57,642 nucleotides of DNA from NCBI GenBank assembly GCA_905209085.1, contig CAJLRM010000012.1, positions 1 through 57,642 on the forward strand, read 5' to 3'. Below the pieces are notes generated by a model. It was not told the DNA's origin and did no database searches. It saw only the letters and a list, made by a program, of their open reading frames with translations. This stretch comes from an uncultured Eubacteriales bacterium. GTDB taxonomy: Bacteria; Bacillota; Clostridia; Christensenellales; Borkfalkiaceae. Positions 24,973 to 32,713 of the stretch are shown piece after piece. Both the position numbers and the translations under genes were made by a program. Every line of letters begins with the position of its first letter. Position 1 is the stretch's first letter.

Positions 24973-25345
24973 CTAAATTTGAAGCGGCGAAACCGCGCTT
25001 TGTGAATCGGGCGCAGACCTTTGCTTAAAGCCGCCCGACGATCCACGAACAGAGGATACGTTCGGCAAGTTTCGGGCGGCGATCCCCGCGAAGGCTCCTG
25101 CGAAGTGTTTGAAAGGAGATGCGTCCGCCGCGGTCGACTACGAGGGCAGGGCGGCTCTCCCCGCAATTGCCGCCCGTTTCCTTTGACGGCGGGACGGAAA
25201 GAGGGCGAAAAACGAAGAGTTTTGGCGGCAAAAACGTCACAAAAACGGCATCACGGTAAGGTTTTCGCGCCGCGAAAAACGCGGCGCGCGGATCGTCTGC
25301 TCTCTCCCTATAATTTTCGTACTCGATTAGGCTCCCGTCGCCGCG
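24973..25345. other. Gap between the SpoIVFA-like and M50 genes
   Basis: 373 bases without a supported gene. It holds a 9-bp perfect hairpin CGCGCCGCG / CGCGGCGCG (25266-25274, 25280-25288) with no U-tract in either direction. Confidence 0.5.
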
Positions 25346-26329
25346 TCAAGTTTCCGATTTTGCCCAGGTGAGGCAGTTTTCGCTGTCCACCGTGTAGCAA
25401 TTGAGAAGCTCGTCGCCCGAATACATCATGACGCGGACGGCCGTTTCGCCCTTGCTGTACCCCACGGGCACATTGGCGTACACCTTATCCCCCGTCTGAT
25501 AATAGACGTAATCCAGCCCGCCGATGACGCCGTAAAAGCTGTCGGTGTGGGAAATTTTCACATCGTAAGTGCCGTCCGAATTCTTCAAGACGGACGCCAC
25601 CTTGCCGTCCACCGCGGGATATACGCAGCATTCGTCCGTGAAGGTGAGCACGCCCGTGGGAGAAACGGTGATTTCCGCATCCGAAAGCTCGCTCACGATA
25701 CTAGTCAGCGTGAAGTCGGAATAGACGCGGGTATCCGCCTTTTCCGCCGCGGCGGGCATCAGGCTCCTGAAAAAGGTGTTGATGGCGCTTTGGGGCACAA
25801 ACACGTTCGTGAGGAAAATCGTACCGCAAAGCGCGCAGGCGAGTGCGAATTCCACCGTCAAAAACACGCCCGAACGCCGTTCCGAAGGCGTTTTCATCGC
25901 ATACCTGCCCGACTCGTTTTCGGAGAGTTCCCCTTCGAACGCCGCATCTTCTTCCGAGAAACGCAGCTTTTTCTTTTTTCTCCATCCCTTCTCCGCCGGC
26001 TCGTCGGAAAGGAGCACGGTGTCCATTCGTTCGCCCCCGTCCGAATAGGCGTATGCGTTTACTTCGGACTCGGGCAGCGGGGAATTTTGCGCCGCGTCTT
26101 CGAGGGCGGCGTTTTCCGCCGCGGCATAGAGGGGATCCTGCGCGAGCGCATCCGCGGGTGCCGCGCGGGAATAATCGGGGTCGCCTACGCGATTGTTGAC
26201 GCGCGAGATAAGACGCTCTTTGAGATTCGGCGCATTCTTCCCGCGGACCCGACGGTTCTTTTTCTTCACAACGTTGACCGTAGAAACGGGAATTTCCAGC
26301 ATTTCGGCGTATTCGATTTCTTCGTTCAT
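25346..26329 (-). CDS. SpoIVFA-like membrane protein with degenerate peptidase M23 domain
   Basis: This 327-residue protein has a long charged cytoplasmic N-terminus (1-155, including KKKNRRVRGK), one membrane helix (about 156-177, FLTVEFALACALCGTIFLTNV) and an outer domain of 150 residues. The segment VYPAVDGKVASVLKNSDGTYDVKISH has the rhythm of the M23/LytM fold but lacks the catalytic histidines, as in SpoIVFA. It lies directly upstream of the M50 protease, the same order as spoIVFA-spoIVFB. It likely anchors or restrains that protease. Sequence similarity is weak, so the call rests on topology and position. Confidence 0.65.
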   Translation of the reverse strand: MNEEIEYAEMLEIPVSTVNVVKKKNRRVRGKNAPNLKERLISRVNNRVGDPDYSRAAPADALAQDPLYAAAENAALEDAAQNSPLPESEVNAYAYSDGGERMDTVLLSDEPAEKGWRKKKKLRFSEEDAAFEGELSENESGRYAMKTPSERRSGVFLTVEFALACALCGTIFLTNVFVPQSAINTFFRSLMPAAAEKADTRVYSDFTLTSIVSELSDAEITVSPTGVLTFTDECCVYPAVDGKVASVLKNSDGTYDVKISHTDSFYGVIGGLDYVYYQTGDKVYANVPVGYSKGETAVRVMMYSGDELLNCYTVDSENCLTWAKSET

Positions 26330-26895
26330 AAAAAATCTCCTTTTTCCTTTCGGTATTGTTCTGATTTAATCTATGAGGCGTAAACGCATTTTATAACAAA
26401 GGAAAAAGAAATTTTTTGCGCGGAGTTTGTCGAAAGGGGAAAATTTCCTAAAAATCGGGAACGCGAATCCGGCCTTTCCAAAAAAAAACAGAAGCGATTA
26501 TCCGCTCTAAGCGGTAAAAAGGGAAAAAATTAGTTTTTCGGGAAAACGACAAAGAGAAGTTATGTTATCCCCATGCCAAGCGAAGGCACACGGCGCCGAC
26601 CTCGGAATCTCTCCTCGACAGAGAAGAAAAAAGCGAAAGGAATCCCTCGCTTTCTCCTCGCCCCGCTCGGGCAAAAGGCAGGTGGATGTCGTCAAAGCGC
26701 CCGAACGAAACGACCGTGCGGAAAAGATGCCGCCGTTCCGCGCTCGAAGGAAAAACAGAATCGCGCCGCCAAAAGCCGCGGGAAGAATGATTATAGTACG
26801 GCGGAAATGCCTAACGGGTACGCATAGAAGAGTCAACGCAGGATAGTCGCCGCTTTATTTCCGTTGTTTTTTCACAACAATTTTTTCCAAGCATA
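26330..26895. other. Gene-free stretch before the lipoprotein gene
   Basis: About 560 bases; only short frames with unlikely composition. No structured element was convincing. The promoter of the next gene begins at 26896. Confidence 0.45.
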
Positions 26896-26924
26896 TTGAC
26901 AAAATATGGTTTCCGTTTTATAAT
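26896..26924 (+). promoter_or_regulatory. Consensus promoter of the lipoprotein gene at 26955
   Basis: TTGACA (26896-26901), 17 bases, TATAAT (26919-26924). Both hexamers are perfect; the transcript would start about 24 bases before the ATG. Confidence 0.8.
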
Positions 26925-26954
26925 GTATGTAATAAAACTCTAAGGGAGAACTGT

Positions 26955-27413
26955 ATGAAAAAAAGACTTATCGCTTTGACGGCGGCTCTTTGCGCCTGCG
27001 TCTGTGCGCTCTTTGCCTGTGTCGCGTGCACGGGAAACGCCTCGCATAAGGGCTCCTCGACTAACGCTCCGCTGACTTACGGCAAAAGGTATCTTTTCTC
27101 TGAGGATATAGGAAAGGACGCTCAGCATTATTTGATCTTTGAAGCCGACGGCACGGGAATCTATACGGTTTCGGGCGAGTACCTCATTCGATTTACTTAT
27201 CTTTATACGGACAGCGGACTGCTTCACTGTTTCTATAATTCCCTTTCGGGCGACGTCAACAGTTACAGCGCTCCCGAGCTCGCCAAGTGGACAAAAACTT
27301 ACTTCCCGTCGCCGGAGGTATTATATGAAGATACCGCACACGGCGGAGAACAATATATCTGTGAAACATATCTGCCGAATATTCCTAATTTCGGAAAGTA
27401 CAAGGCCGACTGA
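26955..27413 (+). CDS. Small lipoprotein of unknown function
   Basis: This 152-residue protein has a lipoprotein signal peptide: basic start MKKR, a hydrophobic core, and a lipobox ending ACVAC with the lipidated Cys at about 25. The mature part of about 125 residues is beta-rich and polar (SEDIGKDAQHYLIFEADGTGIYTVSG). I recognise no family. GGGAG lies 7 bases before the ATG. It is a one-gene transcript with a consensus promoter and a strong terminator, so it is probably well expressed on the outer face of the membrane. Confidence 0.8.
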   Translation: MKKRLIALTAALCACVCALFACVACTGNASHKGSSTNAPLTYGKRYLFSEDIGKDAQHYLIFEADGTGIYTVSGEYLIRFTYLYTDSGLLHCFYNSLSGDVNSYSAPELAKWTKTYFPSPEVLYEDTAHGGEQYICETYLPNIPNFGKYKAD

Positions 27414-27426
27414 CTCGATTAGGAAA

Positions 27427-27461
27427 AACGACGACGAGAATCCCTCGCCGTCGTTTTATTT
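27427..27461 (+). terminator. Terminator of the lipoprotein gene
   Basis: AACGACGACGAG pairs with CTCGCCGTCGTT (one G-T), followed by TTATTTTTT. Confidence 0.85.
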
Positions 27462-27462
27462 T

Positions 27463-28127
27463 TTAATTTTAATCGGTCCCGATCCGTTAAAAGCACGTCC
27501 GTAAAGAAAAAGCAAGGTATTGGAAAGCCGTTTTATTTTTTCGGTTTTTAAACGGCTTTTTCCGTTTGGAAAGCGCCCGTAAACAGGCAAAGGTTTTAAA
27601 AAACAGCATTTTTAGCCTGCCAAAAATCAAAATTTCCAAAAAAATTTTAACTACTGCGCGCTTGAACGGTAGTACCGACACTTATAAGGGCTGATAAGGG
27701 GGATTCTTCCTCATTTTAATCAGCGTGCGTTCACACAAACTATAAACGTCAAATTTTGGCTACGTTTCCGCAATACACCGTGGTTCGTCGGCTAACTGCG
27801 TCGCTGTATTCGCCCGCTTCCCGCATCATCCTGGAAAAAATTATCTCAAAAATTCCTGTATTTGTGTCAACACGCTCTAAAACTCTTCTCTGCAAAGCCG
27901 CAAAAGCATATCCGCTTCATTTCCGATGCTTCCGATGCGGAAAGGCATACCTTCTTGTCCTCCCGTTTGCTTTTTACGTTTTTCTGTCGTCCTTTCACAA
28001 TTTCCCGCAGCGCCTTACGAAGCCGCAGACAAGGCGCAAAATCGACAAAAAGCACATCGGAGCCTGTCTTTATTCAAAGCGTTTGCCCTCTCTGCGCGGC
28101 GCTTATAGAAGCGCGTCTTTCAGAGCT
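27463..28127. other. Gene-free stretch
   Basis: About 660 bases with no supported gene. Near 27690-27725 GCTGAT and ATCAGC enclose an inner GGGGGA / TTCCTC stem, a two-step hairpin of unknown meaning. Frames through the region are of low quality. Confidence 0.4.
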
Positions 28128-28946
28128 TTAAAGTTCTTTCGTTTCGCCTACGGAAAGGCGGTGAATGCGCTCTCCGAGTTCTTCCTGCAAAGCGTTGAAC
28201 ACGGCGTCCCCCACGCCCGACGCAAAATAAAATTCCGCGGAGGTGAATTTTTCCAGCTCGAAAGCGAAATTGCGCACCCATTCCTCGCCGAAGATCGGCT
28301 TGCCCTTTTTATCGGTGAGCGCCAAAGCGCCCACAACGGCGGAAACGGGTCTTTGATACGTCTTTTCGGCGCGCTCCATCATCTGTTTCAGACCCGCGTG
28401 CGCGGCGCCCACAAAGAGCACCGATTTTCCTTCCTCCGTGACGAGGAGCGCCTGCTCGTGCGCAAAGGTGTCCGTTTCGAAATATTTTTTTCCGTCCACA
28501 AAGTAGCGCGGCGATTCCAAGAGCTTTTTATCGGGTTTGAAATTAGAGAGCAGACTGAGTTCTTCGTCGATCTTCAAAAAGCTCTTCGTAAACACCGTTC
28601 CCTCCGCCGTCAGCTTTTTCGGCAGAGAGATCGTCTTATAGCTAAATCGGGATTTTTTGAAATAATGCGGCTCGAACGCCGTTTCGCGCGCGTACAGCTT
28701 CGCGTTTTTCAGGCGCGGCTTCAAGGCGGGAAGTCCCCCGCCGACGAAAACATGACCGTGAGAAAGCACGGCGACGTCCGCAAATTCGGGGAATATTTCG
28801 AGAGCGCTCAAATTCTTTTCCGCCGTTTTGTTTCCGAAATCGAACAGACAATTATGCAGCCGGGAATCGATGAAAAGCCCCAGCCCGTATTCCTTTTGAA
28901 GGGCGGCGTCGCCGCCGTATTCGCCCGCATAAACCGTAATTTTCAT
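28128..28946 (-). CDS. Metallo-beta-lactamase-fold protein with a degenerate metal site
   Basis: This 272-residue protein resembles the family of MBL-fold proteins that carry LSHGHYDHTGGL in their first metal motif. Here the same place reads LSHGHVFVGGGLPAL (H63, H65): the aspartate and third histidine expected at positions 67 and 68 are F and V. Another motif histidine survives in VLFVGAAHAGL, but the C-terminal H usual before the last motif seems absent (FASGVGDAVF). The fold is probably intact while normal two-metal hydrolysis is probably lost, so a binding or regulatory role is possible. It lies near the NAD genes, same strand, about 90 bases after niaR. Confidence 0.75.
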   Translation of the reverse strand: MKITVYAGEYGGDAALQKEYGLGLFIDSRLHNCLFDFGNKTAEKNLSALEIFPEFADVAVLSHGHVFVGGGLPALKPRLKNAKLYARETAFEPHYFKKSRFSYKTISLPKKLTAEGTVFTKSFLKIDEELSLLSNFKPDKKLLESPRYFVDGKKYFETDTFAHEQALLVTEEGKSVLFVGAAHAGLKQMMERAEKTYQRPVSAVVGALALTDKKGKPIFGEEWVRNFAFELEKFTSAEFYFASGVGDAVFNALQEELGERIHRLSVGETKEL

Positions 28947-29033
28947 AAAACTTCCCCGTAAAAATTCTATTTTCCGCTCCCTTGCGCAAAAACGACGAAA
29001 GCCTTTGTCCGGCCCCGAAAAGCCGCAAAAAGT

Positions 29034-29564
29034 TTACTGTTCCACCAAAAATCCGCGCTCTTTCAGGGCGCGCTCGATTCTATCCAGCGTTTCCTCGTCG
29101 GGCGCCGTGACGGTGTGATAGTGATACCCTTCCGTCACCACCATCAAAGGTCTGCTTTTGCCGCCCTCGATGCTGCGCACGAACTCCGCGGCGTGAACGC
29201 GGTTTTCTATATTCAGTTCCGCCTCGATATGACCGTACACCCTGTGGCTGACGCTGACGTTTTTTATCGCGCCGCCGTTGTCGAGGATGAGTTCCAGTTC
29301 TTCGGCAAGCTCGCTCTCCGTATGATATACCTTGAAAACCCTCGCCGCCAAGCGCCTGGAAGCGAGAATATATCCGCGGTTTGTGGAAACGATGGGCGCG
29401 CCTGCCGCGCGAAGCACCGCGATATCCTGTACGATGACCTGGCGGGAAACGCCGAATCTGTCCCCCAGCGCGCCCGCGCTCTGCGGTTCGTCCGTCGAGC
29501 CGATCGCCGCGAGGATCCGATCCCTGCGTTTTTCCCGCGCCATATTGCCGATGTTGTCCGTCAT
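29034..29564 (-). CDS. niaR: NiaR (YrxA) type repressor of NAD biosynthesis
   Basis: This 176-residue regulator senses nicotinic acid and represses NAD synthesis and salvage genes in Firmicutes. The N-terminal HTH_11 covers about 10-65 (GALGDRFGVSRQVIVQDIAVLRAAG). The C-terminal 3H domain covers about 75-172, named for its conserved histidines (KVYHTESE, VSHRVYGHI). The start is supported by GGGGAGG 8 bases upstream. It is the last gene of the leftward nadB-nadC-niaR group, the expected context. A TTGACA/TGTCAA inverted repeat over the nadB -35 is a candidate operator. Confidence 0.92.
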   Translation of the reverse strand: MTDNIGNMAREKRRDRILAAIGSTDEPQSAGALGDRFGVSRQVIVQDIAVLRAAGAPIVSTNRGYILASRRLAARVFKVYHTESELAEELELILDNGGAIKNVSVSHRVYGHIEAELNIENRVHAAEFVRSIEGGKSRPLMVVTEGYHYHTVTAPDEETLDRIERALKERGFLVEQ

Positions 29565-29838
29565 TGCGTTTTCCTCCCCTGATTTGTTCTCATCTCAGAC
29601 CTGCCCTTATCGTTCAGGCAAGACTAAAAAGAATATTTCCCCTTTCGCCGTCCGATTCAAAGCGCGCGCCGATAGAGGTTCCTGCTTCCTCCGCCTCTGC
29701 GGGATAGTTATAGACGCCGAGGCGCATTTTCGTCCTCCGTAAAAGATTTCCGAAAGCTCCCGTACCTATACTTTCCCCTTTATCAAATACGCCTTACTCA
29801 TATACTATTTACCCGCCGTCGGCTGTTTCCAAACGCCG

Positions 29839-30693
29839 TCAGTCCACGGGGTGCAGATTTTTGAGGGATACGTCGAGAATGGGCGCCGAGTGGGTCAGCG
29901 CGCCGCTGGAAATGTAATCGACGCCTAAATTCGTCAGTCGGGCGATATTTTCTTTCGTGACGTTGCCCGAGCATTCCGTTTCCGCTCTGCCCTTTGTCAT
30001 CGCCACCGCTTTCGCCATATTTTCGGGGGACATATTATCCAGCATGACGATATCCGCGCCCGCGTCCAATGCCTCTTTCAGCTGTTCCAGCGTTTCCACC
30101 TCTATTTCGATCTTCCTTACGAAGGGCGCGTATGCCTTTGCCGCTTTGACGGCGGCGGCGACGCCGCCCGCCGCGCCGATATGATTGTCCTTTAAAAGCA
30201 CTCCGTCCGAAAGATTATAGCGGTGATTATTGCCGCCGCCCACGCGCACCGCGTACTTTTCAAAAACGCGCATATTCGGCGTCGTCTTGCGGGTGTCGAG
30301 CAGTTTGGTCTTACTGCCGGCGAGCAAATTCGCCACCTCCCGCGTATAAGTGGCGATGCCGCTCATGCGCTGCAAGTAGTTGAGCGCCACGCGCTCGCCC
30401 GAAAGCAAGACGCGGATATCGCCCGTCAGTTCCGCGAGAAGCTGCCCCTTTTTCACTTCGTCGCCGTCTTTTACGTAAAATTTCGCGGTCGTGTTTTCGT
30501 CCAAAAGCCGGAAGGTGCGCAAAAATACGCCGAGTCCGCAAATTACGCCGTCCTGCTTGCACAAGAGCTGCACCGTTCCCTTTTTATATTCGGGCATCAC
30601 CGCGTTCGTGGAAACGTCCTCGCTGGTGATGTCCTCTTGCAGCGCCATTTCGATGAGCTTATCCGCCTGTATTTTCTCTGTTATCGGATTCAT
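29839..30693 (-). CDS. nadC: Nicotinate-nucleotide pyrophosphorylase (quinolinate phosphoribosyltransferase)
   Basis: Converts quinolinate and PRPP to nicotinate mononucleotide, CO2 and PPi. The 284-residue length is normal. The N-terminal alpha/beta sandwich (EDITSEDVSTNAV) is followed by the barrel with LDTRKTTPNMR (about 132-142), RVGGGNNHRYNLSDGVLLKDNH (split, about 150-171, PRPP and quinolinate site) and DIVMLDNMSPENM. A GAGG site lies 5 bases before the ATG. It follows nadB by 165 bases and precedes niaR by 274 bases. Confidence 0.96.
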   Translation of the reverse strand: MNPITEKIQADKLIEMALQEDITSEDVSTNAVMPEYKKGTVQLLCKQDGVICGLGVFLRTFRLLDENTTAKFYVKDGDEVKKGQLLAELTGDIRVLLSGERVALNYLQRMSGIATYTREVANLLAGSKTKLLDTRKTTPNMRVFEKYAVRVGGGNNHRYNLSDGVLLKDNHIGAAGGVAAAVKAAKAYAPFVRKIEIEVETLEQLKEALDAGADIVMLDNMSPENMAKAVAMTKGRAETECSGNVTKENIARLTNLGVDYISSGALTHSAPILDVSLKNLHPVD

Positions 30694-30858
30694 AGTCGCC
30701 TCGTATCGTGACGTCGTTTGAATTTGAGCGTTCTCGCCCCTCGACGCCGTTTTTGTCTTATCGCTTCTGTCTTGCCGCTTTGAAAAGAGCGGAAAAATCT
30801 CTTTTCCGATTCCGCATCCGCCTCCCGAACGAAAGGCTTTCTTCTCCGCCGCGGCTTT

Positions 30859-32220
30859 TTAGATTTTCCGTTTTTCGTGCGCCGCGTTTTCCGCGGCCGA
30901 ACGCGCTTTTTCGCGCGCCGCCCGTTCGCGGTCTATCTCTGAGAGCACCGCTTGCCTGTACGCCGCTTTGAGCGCCGCGTCGTCCCGATAGGCGCGCTCG
31001 TCAAAGCCCTGGGCGGCACGTTCCCGCGTTTTCCCGCTCAAAGGCGAATAGGTATTGGCGATGCGCAGCGCAGCGCGTTTGGCAAAGAGCAGACTTTCCA
31101 AGAGAGAATTGGAGGCGAGGCGGTTTTTTCCGTGCACGCCGTTGCAGCACGTTTCGCCCACCGCGAAGAGGCGGGGCATACTCGTGCGCCCTTCCGTATC
31201 GCTTTTGATTCCGCCCATAAAATAATGCTGTCCCGGCACCACGGGAATAGGCGCTTTGAATACGTCGTATCCCTCCGCCTCGCAGCGTTTGACGATGGCG
31301 GGGAAATGCGTTTTTACCGTTTCGGGAGGAATCGTGCGCAGGTCGAGATAAACGTGGTCGCTCCCCTCCTTTTCCATCTCGGCGTAAATCGCCGCGGAAA
31401 CCACGTCGCGGGGTTGAAGTTCGTCGGTGAAGCGTTCGCCCCTACCGTTCAAAAGCACCGCGCCCTCGCCGCGCACCGATTCGGAGATGAGAAACCGCCG
31501 CCCCCGCTTTTTCGTGTAGAGAGTGGTGGGATGGATTTGAATATAATCGACGTTTTCCACTTTCACGCCGTGCTTTAAGCAGATCGCCACGCCGTCCCCG
31601 GTCAGGTTGCGGTAATTGGTGGAAAATCGGAACAGTCCGCCGACGCCTCCCGTCGCCAAAATCACATAATCGGCGCTCACCGCCTTCACCTCGCCCGTTT
31701 TCGCGTCTTTGAGCACGGCGCCCGCGCATTCGCCCTCCGCTTCGAGGATGTCGAGAAGAACGGTATACGGGCGGATATGTACGTTTTTCAAACGGCGAAC
31801 GTCAGAAAACAAGCGGGAAGTGATCTCCTTGCCCGTGCAGTCCTCGTGATAGAGAATGCGCTTCGTGCGATGCCCGCCCTCGCGGGTATAGAGAAAATTG
31901 CCGGCAGCGTCGCGCGTAAAACGCACCCCCGCGTCGAGGAGATCGGCGATCGTTTCCCGGGAATAGCGCAGCATACACCCCACCGTTTCGGGGTCGTTCT
32001 CGTAATGCCCCGCGCACATGGTGTCCTCAAAATAAGTTTCGTAATCCCCGTCCCATTTGAGTACGCAGATGCCGCCCTGCGCGAGATAGGAATCGCTGTG
32101 ACGGGGGCTTTCCTTGGATAGGAGCAAAATCTTCTTATCACGAGGCAGAAACCGAGCCGCGTTTAATCCCGCGACGCCCGCGCCGACTACGATAACGTCG
32201 TACTTTTCCCGAATGTCCAT
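30859..32220 (-). CDS. nadB: L-aspartate oxidase
   Basis: Oxidises L-aspartate to iminoaspartate with FAD, the first step of de novo NAD synthesis. In this 453-residue protein the FAD dinucleotide fold is at the N-terminus (DVIVVGAGVAGLNAARFL). The substrate-site motifs follow: GGHRTKRILYHEDCTGKEI, GGVGGLFRFSTNYRNLTGDG, and HPTTLY...RGEGAVL. The length is at the short end because the C-terminal helical domain is trimmed (it ends in a charged AREKARSAAENAAHEKRKI tail). GGAGG lies 8 bases before the ATG. nadA, whose product uses the unstable iminoaspartate, is not in this window. Confidence 0.94.
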   Translation of the reverse strand: MDIREKYDVIVVGAGVAGLNAARFLPRDKKILLLSKESPRHSDSYLAQGGICVLKWDGDYETYFEDTMCAGHYENDPETVGCMLRYSRETIADLLDAGVRFTRDAAGNFLYTREGGHRTKRILYHEDCTGKEITSRLFSDVRRLKNVHIRPYTVLLDILEAEGECAGAVLKDAKTGEVKAVSADYVILATGGVGGLFRFSTNYRNLTGDGVAICLKHGVKVENVDYIQIHPTTLYTKKRGRRFLISESVRGEGAVLLNGRGERFTDELQPRDVVSAAIYAEMEKEGSDHVYLDLRTIPPETVKTHFPAIVKRCEAEGYDVFKAPIPVVPGQHYFMGGIKSDTEGRTSMPRLFAVGETCCNGVHGKNRLASNSLLESLLFAKRAALRIANTYSPLSGKTRERAAQGFDERAYRDDAALKAAYRQAVLSEIDRERAAREKARSAAENAAHEKRKI

Positions 32221-32460
32221 ACAAAATTCCTCCGCCGCCCCTGCCGCGGCTTTAAAAAGCGCTCCCTCGCGCCGACTGCGGGCGCCCGCGCCTCTTTAAC
32301 GCGCCTCGCCTGCGTATTCGTCCCGTTTCTTTGCGGGAATCCGCCGACGAAGACGCCGCGCTTTTTATCCTCGCCGCAAAAGCGCCCGACAGCTTCCTTT
32401 TCCGTTTTCTTGCCGCGTCCTCGCGTCCTGCCCCGCGCGGGCGCCGTCTTTTTTAAAGCA

Positions 32461-32489
32461 ATCATACGCCTTTTATTGACAACTGTCAA
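32461..32489 (-). promoter_or_regulatory. nadB promoter
   Basis: Leftward TTGACA (32489-32484), 17 bases, TATGAT (32466-32461). The leader to the start codon would be about 235 bases; nothing recognisable was seen in it. Confidence 0.65.
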
Positions 32490-32509
32490 GACATTTGTCA
32501 ACCGTTTGT
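32476..32509. promoter_or_regulatory. NiaR operator candidate over the nadB -35
   Basis: TTGACAACTGTCAA (32476-32489) is an inverted repeat that includes the -35, and further TGTCAA/TTTGTC copies follow to 32509. Repeated TGTC/GACA half-sites overlapping the promoter and the niaR gene downstream suggest NiaR control. Confidence 0.5.
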
Positions 32510-32713
32510 CGCTTTTTATCGATTTCTCATTCTTTTTATCGATTCGGACAACGAGCGAGCGTCTGATTTATACTCCCGAGCCGCGAGTCGCCGCGATGAA
32601 AACGAAACGTTCGAAATATTTTTTCCCCTTTGCTTTTATTTCCTTTCCCGTCCGGGCCGCCCGGCTCGAAAAAAGCCGCCCCGCGGCGGCGGAACGGCTC
32701 GATAAAGACGGCT

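Noticed and set aside
28128..28946. Active metallo-beta-lactamase or hydrolase
   Set aside because: The H-x-H-x-D-H motif lost its Asp and last His.
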